A stretch of DNA of 64,000 bases from Boletus sp. NGJ (GCA_019096195.1 JAGTXK010000219.1:1054001-1118000), one strand, 5' to 3'. Positions 1 through 11,492 are shown, numbered from the stretch's first letter. Numbers and translations are program-made. Notes: generated by a model from the letters alone, not told the origin.

Positions 1-1427
1 TTCTGCACCCCCTCCCGCCACTGCCACCCAATCTGATTTACCTCAAGTGGACAAGCAGTCTGCTGACCATTCAGGGCTCCTTGATGCACAGGCTCCCATA
101 GCTGAAGGTGCGGCCGACGTAGCAAGGACCGTCGCTGCTCCAAAGCCGTTACAATCTCACCCTTCGTATGCCTCTACCATCGTAGACGACAGTCCAGACA
201 ATGGGTTATTCTCGCAGGAGGAGGAAGTACTAACACACATCGACGAGTCAACTTTGCGCCATGCACAACTCGACGAAAAAGTTGTTCATGATCTTGCTCA
301 TGACAATGATCAAGAACACCTCCCAGAGCCACCCGCTTCCCCGACATCAAACACGCTACTATCAACATCGTCAGGCTCCACTTACGGCGAGTCATCGCAT
401 CAACCAGTGACCACGCTACCTAAAAAGGGGAAGACACCTTCTGCAAATCGCATCTCGATATCGTATGCTGCGGGAAGTAGACGATTGGTTGTGGATGCCG
501 AAGTGGTCGAATATCTTCGCGTGTATAGAGCTGAAGGTCGGATCGAGGTGTATATGTCTCTCGACAAGGATGATGTAGAGAGTATGAAAGGTGTGCTGGT
601 ATGTATGGTCTCCACATCCGGTCCATGGAGGTACCAATAACGACCAGGTCGAGGGGCTTTCGGAGGCTACTAAATCGTACTTGCCTCTGTCAACCATCCC
701 GGAGCCTTGCAATGCCGACGAGACGATGCCTTCGTTTTCGAAAGTCTCGCTTCCATCCAAAGTACACCTCATCGTTCATCTCGACACAGATAGGCCGTTA
801 TCGGAGCCCAAGTGGGTGAAGTCCGGGGATGTGCAAGAGTGGTTGAAAAGCATGTTCGGACGCATGTTTTGGGTTGCCGGTGATGCTGCAGATGGTTGGG
901 AGAAGAAGATTGAAGTTGTGGACCCTGATCCGGTTTGTGCGCTCCACATCGGTTTTCACCTTTTTCCAACCCTTCCACAGGCTCCTACGATCTGGACTGT
1001 TCTTGAGGGTTGGGCGGTCAATTCGCCGGTGGGTGTCCAGACTGAGCGTCAACGCTTCCTCAAGACGCACATGAGCGAGGTCGACAACCTCTTGGAGATA
1101 TTATTGAGGCTTGTCCGCGGTGAACGCGCAACGCCTTTTTCTCAAACTGCGCCTGCCATATCTGCGCCAAGTATCTCGGGTCCTCTTCTGGCCGCGTTCT
1201 CCCAATCATCAGCACACGGAGCGCAGCAAACACACGTCTCCCTCGCTGTACTCGCGATGTTCTACATGACCATCGAATATGCGCAAAAGGCATGTGGCCA
1301 GAAGGGCAAGGCAGAAGCAGAAGAGAGGATCGGTGAAATAATCAGATGCTTGCCCTCGCATTTGATATACAAAAGTCTGGATGGTATATTCAAGGAGTGG
1401 CGAGCTGAAAAGAAGGGCACACGATGA
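1..1427 (+). CDS. Conserved fungal protein of unknown function, 5' end outside window
   Basis: The reading frame is already open at the left edge (frame beginning at base 2), so the start lies outside. Predicted exons are <1-598, 648-932 and 981-1427. The 49-nt intron 599-647 is required by a frame change. The 48-nt intron 933-980 is stop-free and in frame, but has a good donor and acceptor, and removing it joins two well-formed segments. The N-terminal part is low-complexity (Ser/Pro/Glu-rich). After it comes an ordered region containing VVDAEVVEYLRVYRAEGRIEV-like sequence, and the C-terminal half looks helical. I do not recognise the family and see no catalytic motif. It is followed in the same orientation by PRE5, about 170 bp away. 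Confidence 0.75.
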
Positions 1428-1514
1428 ACCGAATAGATTATTATAATCTCTGTCGTCTCTATCTTTTTCTGTTAATTATTCGGCTTGTGTTATGGCCATG
1501 ACTTGGGGATGATC

Positions 1515-1522
1515 TCACGTGA
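1515..1522. promoter_or_regulatory. TCACGTGA palindrome (E-box) upstream of PRE5
   Basis: A perfect 8-bp palindrome containing CACGTG lies about 75 bp 5' of the PRE5 start. CACGTG is the classic bHLH site (Cbf1/USF type). The same 8-mer recurs at 42491-42498. Functional use is inferred only. Confidence 0.35.
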
Positions 1523-1595
1523 TGTGTGCAATCCGGATACAGATGAGGACGCGTCACCTTGTAGGCCTCGTCAATACGCTCCTTCACCCGCCATT

Positions 1596-2776
1596 ATGGT
1601 CCGTTCACAGTCCGATTCTCTCGTTTCGTGGATACTTATCACCTGCGCAGTTCAGAAACACATACGACTCCGATAATACTGTTTTCTCGCCACAAGGTCG
1701 TCTCCATCAAGTCGAGTATGCACTTGAAGCCGTGAAGCAAGGATCTGCAGCAGTCGGCTTGCGATCAAAGACACATGCCATACTGTTGGCGCTGAAGGTG
1801 TGCATACTCGTGCTGTGTTGCGAACACGCGTTGATGAGCCCCGACAGCGTTCTACGGGAGAACTGGCTTCGTACCAACAAAAGATGTTCCGAATAGATGA
1901 CCACGTCGGCATTGCAATCGCAGGACTGACGTCGGACGCGCGCGTTCTGAGGTAGGACAACTTGTCCCCTGTACAACCGGTGTGCCGGATTCACAACTAC
2001 ACTCTAGTAATTTCATGCGGCAACAAGCTCTTAATGAACGTATGGTATTCAATCGCCCGATGCCCGTAAACCGGCTAGTCTCTGCCATCGCCGACAGTGA
2101 GTCCCCATGACGTCTCTTTAAATATTAAACGTCATCTCTCGCACGACTAGAGGCACAGGTGAACACCCAAGAATACGGACGTCGGCCCTACGGTGTTGGC
2201 TTTCTCGTCATTGGGCAGGACCAAACTGGACCCCACCTGTTTGAATTCTCACCTTCCGGAAACTCGTACGAGTACTTTGCCATATCGATCGGCGCACGTA
2301 GCCAAAGTGCCAAGACGTATCTGGAGAAGCACTATGAGAGCTTTACTGATTGTTCGTCTCCTTGGCCACCCGGCGCTATCATTTACTTACCCCCTTCGCA
2401 AGGTACTCTGGAAGAGCTGATCAAGCATGGCCTGCACGCGCTCCGCGAGACGCTCCAACAGGACAAAGAGCTCAACATCAACAACACTTCGGTTGGCATC
2501 GTTGGTCCAGCCGGTCTCCATGAAAAGCCTACTTCTCCTCAAGGTAAATTCCGCATCGTCGAAGGGGAAGCAGTGCAGCTTTACTTGGGAAATATGGACG
2601 TGAAAGCTTCAGCGGACGGCACGGTTCCAGTGCCCCCTAGCGCCCCGCTGAAGATGTACAAATGTCAGGTTGAAAGTGTCAATGTACAATGCCTTACTTA
2701 CTGTATAATACCGCGCCTTCAATCGAGAGACAAGGAGTACACGCGCATGTTTGTGGGAAAAACAGTTTTAAAATAA
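1596..2776 (+). CDS. PRE5: 20S proteasome subunit alpha6 (PSMA1/Pre5)
   Basis: Alpha-ring subunit of the 20S proteasome core. It has no protease activity of its own and shapes the gated entry pore in cytosol and nucleus. The exons are 1596-1598 (the ATG alone), 1651-1797, 1848-1951, 2008-2096, 2151-2351 and 2403-~2776. The first residues give the alpha signature ([20 protein letters not shown]), followed by [45 protein letters not shown] and [14 protein letters not shown], all typical of PSMA1. Intron 2352-2402 is 51 nt and stop-free with an unusual GTTCGT donor. Removing it restores [12 protein letters not shown]. The 3' end is uncertain: the frame runs to a stop at 2774-2776, but the last ~100 bp look non-conserved and a final small intron may be missed. 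Confidence 0.93.
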
Positions 2777-2825
2777 TCGAGTGTGGGTGGTAAGTCTACA
2801 TGGCGAATCTAACGACATTGGTCTA

Positions 2826-4408
2826 TTAGACTCTGTGATTGAGTTTCTTAGCTTCTGTCCTAGCGCTCCGCCAAAGTTGAGCTGCCAAGCCAGGCCGGCG
2901 AAGCGTAACGAGTAAGTGCACCATCGTGCTTAACAATGCCACACTACCCGCCTGATGTGCAGCTGCAACGGGAATGGGTACGAGGTATAGCAAGGTAGCC
3001 AGCCCCAGTAGAACTTGGATGTTTGCCATCGCGAAGGCAGCCGTCACCGAGACCCGAGCGCGTGGTGGCAGCAGCGAGCGAATGACACCCCGACGACTCT
3101 GAGCGAAAAGGAGACAGGTGCTAAAGTATGTCGTGATTGCCTGAAACCGAGGTCAGAATTTAAATGGAGGATGGGTTAGGAATTGGGAAACTTGCAAGGA
3201 TGCGATGGTCAAATTGAACAGTGGTTGGATTTTCAAAGATGTTCCTCCACCAGACATCAGATCCATCCGCATTCTTGGCATACACAACGGAGAAGAGTTC
3301 ATCCAAGGGTGGTACGATGCGACCTCCCATTAATGGGAACTCATTATAAACTAGTCCCGCATCCAGACCCGCTACGAAAGCACCTTTCGTACTCATGTGA
3401 GAGCTAGTACAATTAGCACCTTGGCCGCCACTTACCGGACAGTGCTGTCAGGAATACAAGCGCCGTCAAAGCACGAGAGTATCGAGTGAACCGCTTAACC
3501 TTGGGGCTGGAGAGTGCCTCCTGCCATGATATGGTTTTTGATCCACTCCAGAGGCCAGTTTGTGCATAGTTCCAATCTTTGATGGCTGCTAAACCTGTTC
3601 CAAGCATTCCAGCGTAAAGTAGGACGGCAGCACCGAGGTGTGCTGCCAGGCGGTATTGGGAGACGCGGGGTACTGCGCCAGGAGTTTCCATGATCGAGTC
3701 CTCAAGACCAGATTTAACCATGTACCATCCGAGAGCCCCTTGGAAACCAAGTAATACTGCCATACCAGTTAGCTTAGCGGGCATGGAAGTGGTAAGCTTC
3801 TTCCTGACTGCAAAATACGACAGCGGAAGTACAAATGCAACGCCGATGATGCGACCCAAAACACGATGGCCCCATTCCATGTAAAAGATATTCTTAAATT
3901 CGTCCAATGATATTGAATGGTTTATCCTGTCAGAACGATTCAGTCGAGTGCTGCTGCTCGGGGGATACACTGACATCTTGAATTCTGGGGTTGCCTTGTA
4001 CTTTTCGAACTCGGCATTCCAGTCTTCATTATTGAGTGGAGGTATGATGCCAGTAATGGGCTGCCATTCTGTGATGCTAAGACCGGACTCTGTGAGGCGT
4101 GTGACACCTCCAACCACAATGACGGCGAAGACTAATGCAGATGAGGCGAGGAGCCAGCGGCCGACTGCAGGCGGTGCCAATACAGGTAACTTGGAAGCAT
4201 CTACTTCGGGTTGGACGGCACGAGTTGACAATAAGCGTAAGTCGGGGAACCGTAGAGTTCTAAATCCTTTGATGTCTGGAGGTTGAGCATGACATGGACG
4301 GGGTGGCGGTCGCTGCAACAAACGCGACCTCAGGATGCTAGTTGGGGACGGACTGACTCCATGAAAGCTGCGAAGCGCTGGTTGGAACACTGTGCGAAGG
4401 ATATGCAT
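2826..4408 (-). CDS. COX15: Haem A synthase, mitochondrial (COX15)
   Basis: Inner-membrane enzyme that oxidises the haem O methyl group to the formyl of haem A for cytochrome c oxidase. Exons on the minus strand are 4408-3975, 3926-3436, 3383-3196 and 3140-2826, giving 475 aa. The N-terminus is Arg/Ser-rich, like a mitochondrial presequence. The four expected haem/copper-related His are present in context: [23 protein letters not shown] and [29 protein letters not shown] and [17 protein letters not shown] are family hallmarks. Several hydrophobic segments match the eight-helix fold. The third intron (3141-3195) begins with GC rather than GT (GCAAGT). No GT donor gives the conserved HRIL-AITTY junction. 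It diverges from BOL3, with 104 bp between the two starts. Confidence 0.95.
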
Positions 4409-4512
4409 GGGGTAGGAGAGACTCGGAAGGACTCGTCAACACCATACAGTAACGAACACGTGACGACAATTTCATTCAGAGGGATGGAGAAGAGAGCTAT
4501 ATACTGAACAAC
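4409..4512. promoter_or_regulatory. Shared divergent promoter, COX15 / BOL3
   Basis: Only 104 bp separate the two start codons, so both 5' UTRs and core promoters must lie here or overlap. No clear TATA box is visible. Both products are mitochondrial. Confidence 0.7.
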
Positions 4513-4937
4513 ATGCTTTCATCACTAACGAGACGGCTCGCAGTGTCAAGGTCGGCCCCACCAGTCCTGCGATCGCTGTCGACACCCCCTTCGCGGTCCA
4601 CCAACACCGAGGGCACTATAGTCGCTAAGCTAACTGAGCACTTCTCCCCGTCCGAGCTTGCAGTGCAGGACGTTTCTGGTCAGTAGCCTAACGAATACTC
4701 ATAGATGGGTCATGCATGAATCAACCTGTGCAACTAGGAGGATGTGGCTCATTTTTTGCGATCAAGATCGCTAGCGACGCATTCAAGGGTCTATCGACAG
4801 TGAAGCAACACAAGCTCGTCACTGAAGTTTTGAAGCAGGAAATTCAGGAAATCCATGGGCTACAGGTTAGTCCCAGGGAATGAAGTCGATAAATGCTGAT
4901 CATGCGGCAATAGATCAAGACAATCATACCTCCATAG
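4513..4937 (+). CDS. BOL3: Mitochondrial BolA-like protein (BOL3)
   Basis: BolA-family protein. In yeast, Bol3 helps pass 4Fe-4S clusters to mitochondrial client enzymes with Nfu1 and Grx5. Three short exons, 4513-4678, 4738-4865 and 4914-4937, give 105 aa. The first ~40 residues are Ser/Arg-rich and start MLSSLTRRLAVSRS, a likely mitochondrial presequence. The BolA core is complete: DVSGGCGSFFAIKIASDAF, then GLSTVKQHKLVTEVL with the conserved His, ending EIHGLQIKTIIPP. The GGCGSFFAI Cys and the QHKLV His are the expected cluster ligands. The exons are too short to give a noticeable open frame, so the gene is easily missed. It is convergent with the methyltransferase gene downstream. Confidence 0.93.
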
Positions 4938-5147
4938 GCTGGTGACAGAAAACCTGGATTCCTACATACTACTCAAATGCTGCATCAAGACTCTACTATA
5001 GAGAACAGATGGAATGAATGACCCTAATTTGCATGCGTGCAGGTAGCGAATTCTTGCTCGATTTTTGGGAATTGTCAGCACCACACCCACCATAGACTCG
5101 AGTTTCTCCTCGTAGCTTCGGGGACAATTCCGGTGTCCACCTGTATA

Positions 5148-6259
5148 TCATCTCCCAGAGCTACCGAGAGCATCCTCGGGTCTTCGTGGCTTTCTATGCA
5201 GCATTAGAAGTGAAATTGATTCCCGACCGTATCTCTCGCGGCTTGGGTCGTCCTCAACCTGCATGACATTGATGTGCACTGCTTAATACAAGAACTCGCA
5301 GTGCGTACCTCTTTCCAACTGAACTCCTTCTTGAGCAGTATGAAGAAGCGCTTATCTGCCTGTCAACTATAAGTAGTGGTACAGCGCTTCCCTCAGGTAC
5401 GGTGATACCTTTCGTCTCTTCTTGTAACAGAATAGTATTTCCGTTCGCTCTGTCGCCAGCTCAGAGAGCGTCTCTACTAGGAGCGGAAATGCCGGCTCAA
5501 AGTAAACGCAATCTGCGGCTAGAATCAGATTTGGTCGGGGTATCTCCGGAGGCGGGGCCGCCGCCCTGATATTCGAGTCAGCATGTATTTGGTGTCATCC
5601 CGGCAAAGGCTAGCTTGCTCACCAGTCTAATTCTGACACGATGACAGATGACTGTAGCTGATTCAACTTCACGTTCGCCTGCATGATATCTACTAATGGT
5701 CTATGCAAGTTGAGTGAGTCATGCATGATAAAGCAAGGGATCGTTGGGGAGTGCTGACTGACGCTCGGTCAGTAATCCAAACCTTGCCGCCGAGTTTCCC
5801 AGCGACCAATCCAACTAAGCCAGTTCCACTGCCTAGTTCCAAGATCGTTCTTCCTGTGCAGTACTCCTCCCCGCGAAGGGCCAGATAGCTGGCGAGGACC
5901 TGTGATCAGTTTATCTTTCCCATTGCGACCAAAAAAAAACTGCCGAGAATAGAGATGCGAACCTCCCCAGCAGGCCAAGTAATCCCCCCGCAGCCGGGGC
6001 TTGCGTCAACCTTGAGCGTGACGTGTATGGCAGTGGAGCGCCCACGAGCGGGGAATGTTAGTTGGACAAGTTCATTGTGGGTTGATCGTTGTTGAACGGG
6101 AACAATGCTCTGTGAATTACCATCATCTCCAAGGGTTTCGTCACCTCTGAGATGTCGAAGGGGGTCAAGTGCGTCGAGAGCCTCGTCCAAGGCGATTTCG
6201 TTGGAGAGGACTGATGGGTCGAAATCTGTTGGAGAGCAGTGCATCGGAACGATCATCAT
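5148..6259 (-). CDS. EFM6/METTL21-type protein lysine methyltransferase
   Basis: Seven-beta-strand SAM-dependent methyltransferase (methyltransferase_16 family); these modify lysines on translation factors or chaperones. Minus-strand exons 6259-5963, 5899-5763, 5700-5623, 5565-5409, 5359-5309 and 5258-5148 give 276 aa with consistent phases. SAM motif I is TILELGSGTGLVGLVAGKLG, followed by KVWITDRAP. The post-I segment is DIMQANVKLNQL. Motif IV is LILAADCVYFEPAFPLLVETL. The late SELATERTEILFCYKKRRKADKRFF block resembles yeast Efm6 (eEF1A Lys390 methyltransferase) more than Efm7 or METTL21A, but the substrate assignment is inference. The start may be either of two adjacent ATGs. Confidence 0.85.
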
Positions 6260-6853
6260 GGAAGTAATAATGATTCAGCTTGTTGATTAGGACGTAACTG
6301 CGACAGACGTATTTGAGCGGAGTTCCCCATGATTTCGCTTGGTTTTCTGGGACAGACTTGATTGCGATCAATCACCCTTCCTGTCCAACGCCATGTACAA
6401 CCTTCTGTTGCTTCTGTTGCCGACCACGGATCACGTCGAGTTCTATGCTGTACAGGCTACACTGCAGAGATAAGGCGGAATATTTGGTTTGTGTCGCTCC
6501 TGCGATGGGCTGGTCGAATCTGCGCCAGCCTTCAAGTTTCGCCGTGCGGAGATTGTCGCGAAAACCATTCAATTGGTGCACTGCCAGACTACACGACTCA
6601 TAACAAGGTCCGACCAAAGTCGGTAAAAACGGTCCAACGATCAGATGACTGCACCGACAAGCAGTGTAGAGAAACATCGCCCGCATCTTAATTTTGTCCA
6701 GCCCGGGAATTGGTTCCCTAGGACGCCCCCTTTTATTCGCCAAGATGCGCCCTATCCGCGTACCTACTACTAGTCCACATCAACGCTCCCACCACGTCTC
6801 TCGGAGGCTCGTACAGCGCTCCCTCTGTTGAATGCTCGACAAACCCACTCGAA
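6260..6853. other. Intergenic, divergent promoter region; no gene seen
   Basis: 594 bp between the starts of the methyltransferase and the Ser-rich gene. Short overlapping frames exist on both strands, but none shows conserved motifs or a spliced continuation. An ACAGACTT-rich stretch and a CT-rich leader precede 6854. Confidence 0.6.
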
Positions 6854-7716
6854 ATGGACGATTCTCAACCCCCCTTGATGCTTACCCGTAGAAAAACATA
6901 CCAAGTGAGGGGACCTCGTCCCTGTAGCTGGATATCGTCTTCATCCGACTCATCTTTGAATGAGCACCGGGATATCTGGCCTTGGCCCGTTCCAAGGCCA
7001 AACTTGTCTCGAGGGTCCACGCTACGCTCAACTACCTCGACTGCATCATCGGATTCTAGCACCTCTTCCTCGTCCTCTTCTCCCATGCAGACACCAAACA
7101 TACTCGCTGAATGCAGTGAGAATTCATACTCTCCTCATTCACGCAGACGGAAACCTGCGGGACCTCGCGCCCCCCGCGATAGCTCGGGCTTTGACGTGCG
7201 ACCGGGACTCTTTATAAACACGTCACTACCTGCGATTCCACAGCGTCAGCGGGAAATTTCATCGACTACGCCCGTCCAAAGCGTCGTTATGCCCCAATTC
7301 ACACATATCCCTCCACACACTCTCAACTCCCCAACCAACTTTCCTCTGGATTGGGATGTTATATTCGAAATATTGGAACGCTCAGAAGCACTTCCAGATG
7401 GTATGGGAACCTAGTAAGGAGATGCACCGATACACCAAATCAATCTTGTTCGATTACAGATTTGTAACCGGTCCTTGACCGCAGCGCCGATTGATTTATA
7501 CCTCAAGAGTCATATACCATCTACTTAAATTGCATCACAGATCTTCGTGTATCATTGTTCAAGACACTGGGATTGTGCTGTTTTCTTTTCCTTCTTATCT
7601 CTCTAGCCCCGAACGAATTGTACGATAGCGTCCACACACTCGTCCAGCGTTTGTCTTTGAACAAGTTAATCTATTTGATCGAGATCATCGCTACAGTGAC
7701 GAAATTTTACCCCTGA
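6854..7716 (+). CDS. Ser-rich protein of unknown function
   Basis: The ATG at 6854 opens a frame of about 182 codons. It is dominated by Ser/Thr/Pro with a run of Ser near residues 65-78, then a conserved-looking end (NFPLDWDVIFEILERSE). That stretch is followed by a donor at 7401. A downstream segment, PNELYDSVHTLVQRLSLNKLIYLIEIIATVTKFYP, ends with TGA at 7714-7716 and plausibly forms the last exon. Its acceptor is uncertain: either 7540 with a second intron, or a single intron 7401-7608. The C-terminal helix-rich tail looks like the folded part. I do not recognise the family. It is probably a small basidiomycete-specific protein. Confidence 0.55.
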
Positions 7717-8589
7717 AAGCAGCCACCAACGCCACGAAGAGATTATCGTCGACACCCGACTCAATCCACAGTGGGTGTGTACAGGTCTCCCGTCTCCGAC
7801 TGGTTGCAAACTGGGATGCAGGGAAATCCCACACGGAAAGAATCCTCACCGCCTTACAGACCTGGTCTGCAAGCGCGACACCGACTCGAACCGAATGCAC
7901 GGGCCTGTGCAAACCATGGCCATCGTGGGACGAGAGCTTGCCACTCGTGTGCCAATCGGCCATATCTTGCGGCGGGATCCCACAGATAACTGTGAGTTTT
8001 GGATAAAACAGGCTGCTCCAAGTTTGACGAAGCGGCTAGTGTGTTTGTCTCTGCCAGTGTCAGCCGCAATCTGGGCGCTTTGGTATCGATTTTTCTGTTG
8101 CTACCAACTCTCTCGACCGTCATCCTGCGCAGTGGGCTTCATTTCACCTGGCGCCGCTTCAAGCTCCACGGCCATCAGCGAGGAAATCTACCAATAATGA
8201 CTCGGATCCTGTGTGGAACGTGACAACACGTGTGTGCCTCGAGGTACGTCTGAGGACGCACCACTCCTAACAGTGCCTTTCTTTTGACTGATGCACATCT
8301 GGGAAACAAAAACGGAGCCTGCCCTCTGGGTACAACTTGACATTATCTTCGACTCATCAAATGCCCAATTCACGGCAGAGTGCGATTCTGCTCGAACGGC
8401 GCTCCGTTTTCCCGTTCACGGTCGTAATCTGTTCGCAGATTCGCGAGAGCGGCCCATTGATCGACCAGTTTCAAATTGTCCACGTCTCACCAAAGGCTTG
8501 TCCCGCCTTCCTACTGTAGCAATCAACCTCGATGTGTCCTCGAGGCGCAGTCTGCCAGCCACACTGCCCGTGGCAATGTGATCCTTGCA
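7717..8589. other. Unresolved region, possible degenerate Cys-rich secreted protein
   Basis: About 870 bp without a gene I can model. One frame around 7857-7995 reads TECTGLCKPWPSWDESLPLVC... with regularly spaced Cys. Another at 7996-8190 ends in a hydrophobic LGALVSIFLLLPTLSTVIL stretch like a GPI or TM signal. They cannot be joined by an intron of plausible length, and no signal peptide precedes them. This may be a broken or mis-read gene, or chance. Confidence 0.3.
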
Positions 8590-8595
8590 TATAAA
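8590..8595 (+). promoter_or_regulatory. TATA box for the DUF6741-like gene
   Basis: CATATAAAGG lies about 60 bp 5' of the ATG at 8652, a position compatible with a short 5' UTR. Confidence 0.45.
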
Positions 8596-8651
8596 GGATG
8601 CTAGATTGCGGTTGTTCCACCCCCCATTCCTATTTGTCACTCCCCGCAAGA

Positions 8652-9575
8652 ATGTCATACTACGACCCTTACTACAGCACTCCCAGGTCTCGGCGACCAT
8701 CCTTAAGCTATGCAGGAACATCATACGACCCAATGATGCAGGTCAGTTGATACCCCCTTGTCCCTCTACTTTTCGCTGACCGTTCCGACAGACCTATTCT
8801 CAACCAGCCTACTCTGTGTATGACTCCACCAGCCTGAGCAATTCTCATCTCCCTCTTACATGTGCGATTTTTTCCCTCTACCTGGATGCGCTCTCAATGC
8901 TACGAACATCCAGCTTATGATGACATTGGCATCCACGACCCGTACTACCATGAACGTCGTAGGTCCGTCAGCGGTTATCCACCTCTGATTCAAGCTATGC
9001 CAATCACTCGGCCCCGTCGCTCATCATCCATGTCGTATACCTCTTCCCCCTATACCTCCTCCCCATATACCTCTTCTACCAGTTACATCGATCCCCTCCG
9101 CAGGGGGTTTGGGCGCGTTCTGAAGTTTAAGCGCAAGGGTGCTTTCCGAGCAGGGATCACGGTTGGGGAAGCACAGGCGAATGTTCGACTGTCTGGTTTG
9201 GACTCGTATACATTCCAGGACCTCGGTGTGGATGCCAGAGGCAAGATCTATGTGAATCTCAGGGTAAGTCTCTCGGACATGTAGCGACCCCAAGTCTCAT
9301 TCATCTCTGTAGTGGCCCGGATATCCCCCACTGAATTACGAAATACCAGTGGACGGATATAGCGGATACGTTGATATTCAGTCCCTTGCCAGGCGGGTGG
9401 GCCGTGCTGTTACACATTACCTTCAGGTTGCGTACCCCATCTGGTGTGAGGTCATTTCTAACCCCGCTTTCATCCACAGGCTAATGTGATACCGATCCGT
9501 TGGGATCGAATTGAGATGCAATATCTAGAAGAAGTGTCGATCGGAACCTGGCATCTAAAAATGAGCACGCAATAG
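8652..9575 (+). CDS. DUF6741-like basidiomycete protein
   Basis: Exons 8652-8741, 8792-8861, 8914-9263, 9313-9426 and 9480-9575 give 239 aa, all phases consistent. The N-terminal half is Tyr/Ser-rich, opening MSYYDPYYSTPRSRRPS and carrying a three-fold YTSSP repeat. The C-terminal half is a compact domain: GAFRAGITVGEAQANVRLSG, then TFQDLGVDARGKIYVNLRWPGYPPLNYEIPVDG-like sequence, then a helical ARRVGRAVTHYLQ and an ending IPIRWDRIEMQYLEEVSIGTW. This matches, from memory, the domain called DUF6741 in agaricomycetes. The function is unknown. The Tyr-rich N-terminus suggests a disordered scaffold. The domain number should be treated as tentative. Confidence 0.75.
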
Positions 9576-10055
9576 AGGAGGTCCTCTAGTTCCGTTGTAT
9601 TTGATTACTTATCATTCCTGCCCTAGTTCCACCGGACCATTTGATATGTCCAGGTCTTACTCTTCAATGCATGTCGACTGCTGTAAAACACCATGCTCAG
9701 TGTATCGTGTATCAATCCTCCATTTAATATTATTGACGAATATCACGACTTGCGAGGCGTTTGTAGAGCGCGCTCCCCGGATTCCCGTTGCGAGATAGCA
9801 GAAAGTCTCGGGGGTGTTCGGAGGCGATTGATACCTGTCGGCTGCGGAGAGGCGAAGGCGATGCTCGCACCGCGACCTGCCACTTGGCTTACTGTGAAAG
9901 GAACCAGCCGCGACTCCGCTGGGTATAGGGTAAACGGAACTGTCTGCCGTCCGGCTGCAAGGTAATCCTAACCCTAAATGTGGGTTCAAACATTCAATCT
10001 CCACTCGACTTGCCCGAGTTTCAAGTACTGACGACCAATGCGATGAGAGTGCAGA
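9576..10055. other. Intergenic; no gene seen
   Basis: 480 bp between two genes in the same orientation. It contains a short telomere-like TAACCCTAA match around 9968-9976, about 80 bp before the TAD1 start. Nothing else is recognisable. Confidence 0.6.
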
Positions 10056-11492
10056 ATGGTTTCACGCGATGAAACAGACGTCGCTCTCGTCGACAACATA
10101 CTTGGAAAGTATCATTCGCTCAATCACAGGCCAAACGACGGGACCTACACCGTCCTAGCAGCTCTTGCCTTGAGCCCTCCCGATCCAAATCTCCCAGCAC
10201 AGATCATTGCGCTGGCCACGGGATGCAAATGTCTACCAAGGGATCGCCTACCGGAGCAAGGTGATGCTTTGCATGACTCGCACGCAGAAGTCCTCGCACG
10301 CCGTTCCGCGCTCCGTTGGTTTCTCGAAGAGATTAGACGATATGTCATCCGAGGTGGGCAGTCTCAGTGGCTCGTCAGGGACCGTGACGGGATGTTTCGC
10401 CTCAAGCAAGACGTTCGCGTGACCATGTATATATCCACGCCACCCTGTAAGAGGCCTGTGTTCGCCTTCGAGGGTACTGACAGTCAAATCTTGTCTCGCA
10501 TGTGCGATCAAAAGGTGGCGACGCGTCGACGCGCTTTCTCGCGTCTTATCAAGACGAAGAGACGGCAAAAATGAAGGACTCTTCTATTTTTGACCCTTTA
10601 CCGAAGGACGTCGCCTCCAGAGGCCGAGACAATTACGCCTTGTTAGGAGTGCTGCGAACGAAGCCCGGGCGGGCTGATTCACCACCAACGCTATGCATGT
10701 CTTGCAGCGACAAAATCGCGCGGTGGAACGTTCTCGGGATCCAAGGCTCCCTCGGATCTGCGTTCCTTCACCCGATCTACATTTCCAAGATAATCATCGG
10801 AGAAGTACCTGAACACATACGACGGGACGTAAGGGCTGAATGCGAAAGAGCCTTTTGGGGACGCTTGTCGGACGTCTCAGGTGAGTTCTCGCTTGGATCC
10901 GATGACGTCCGCTGAATATTCGACGACGTTAGCTCTACCGTCTCCTTTCCATGTCCATCGGCCGGAGGTCCTTTTTACGCCAATTCCGTTCAAGTTCTCC
11001 AAGCTGTCGGTCTCTCCTCTCGGAGCTGCCCGATCGTTCAACGAATGTAGCGGCCATTCAATGTCCATTTCGTTCTTCTGCTGAGACGGCTTATTACGTT
11101 AGCCCTGTGCTGGACCGCGGATTCGTCCGTTCTGCACGAGATATTGATCAATGGTCTTAAACGAGGTGTTCCTCCAAAACACCGCTTCAAGACAATGTTT
11201 GGGTAGGTGTGGCTTATATCCGATCCTTTTCCCTGTTGTCCACACATGGAGTAGATCGCAGTTCTCAAAGTCGTCCATGTTCAAGCTTTACTGTGACACC
11301 GTGCTCCTCCTCCGCGGCGATGGACAGTCTTCTGGTCTTCCGTCGTACCCTGCCAAAACGTGCACATACTTTGAAGTGAAGCAAAGCATTTCGCATTACC
11401 AGGCAGCGAAAACTCGCCTTCTGGGCGAAGGGTGCACTTTCGTAGGATGGGTCACAAGCGGTGTACAATGGGAGAGCTTCGCAGCCAAGTAG
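10056..11492 (+). CDS. TAD1: tRNA-specific adenosine deaminase 1 (TAD1/ADAT1)
   Basis: Deaminates A37 to inosine next to the anticodon of eukaryotic tRNA-Ala. Exons 10056-10446, 10515-10880, 10933-11046, 11103-11202 and 11255-11492 give 402 aa. The zinc site is visible: [13 protein letters not shown] carries the His and catalytic Glu, STPPCGDAS crosses the first splice junction and supplies the first Cys, and [20 protein letters not shown] supplies the second. The C-terminal parts [21 protein letters not shown] and [10 protein letters not shown] are typical of the A_deamin domain. The junctions are forced by these motifs. The last exon ends with a helical [14 protein letters not shown] tail. 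Confidence 0.93.

Noticed and set aside
9966-9979. Interstitial telomere repeat
   Set aside because: Only about one and a half TTAGGG units; too short to call a telomeric remnant.
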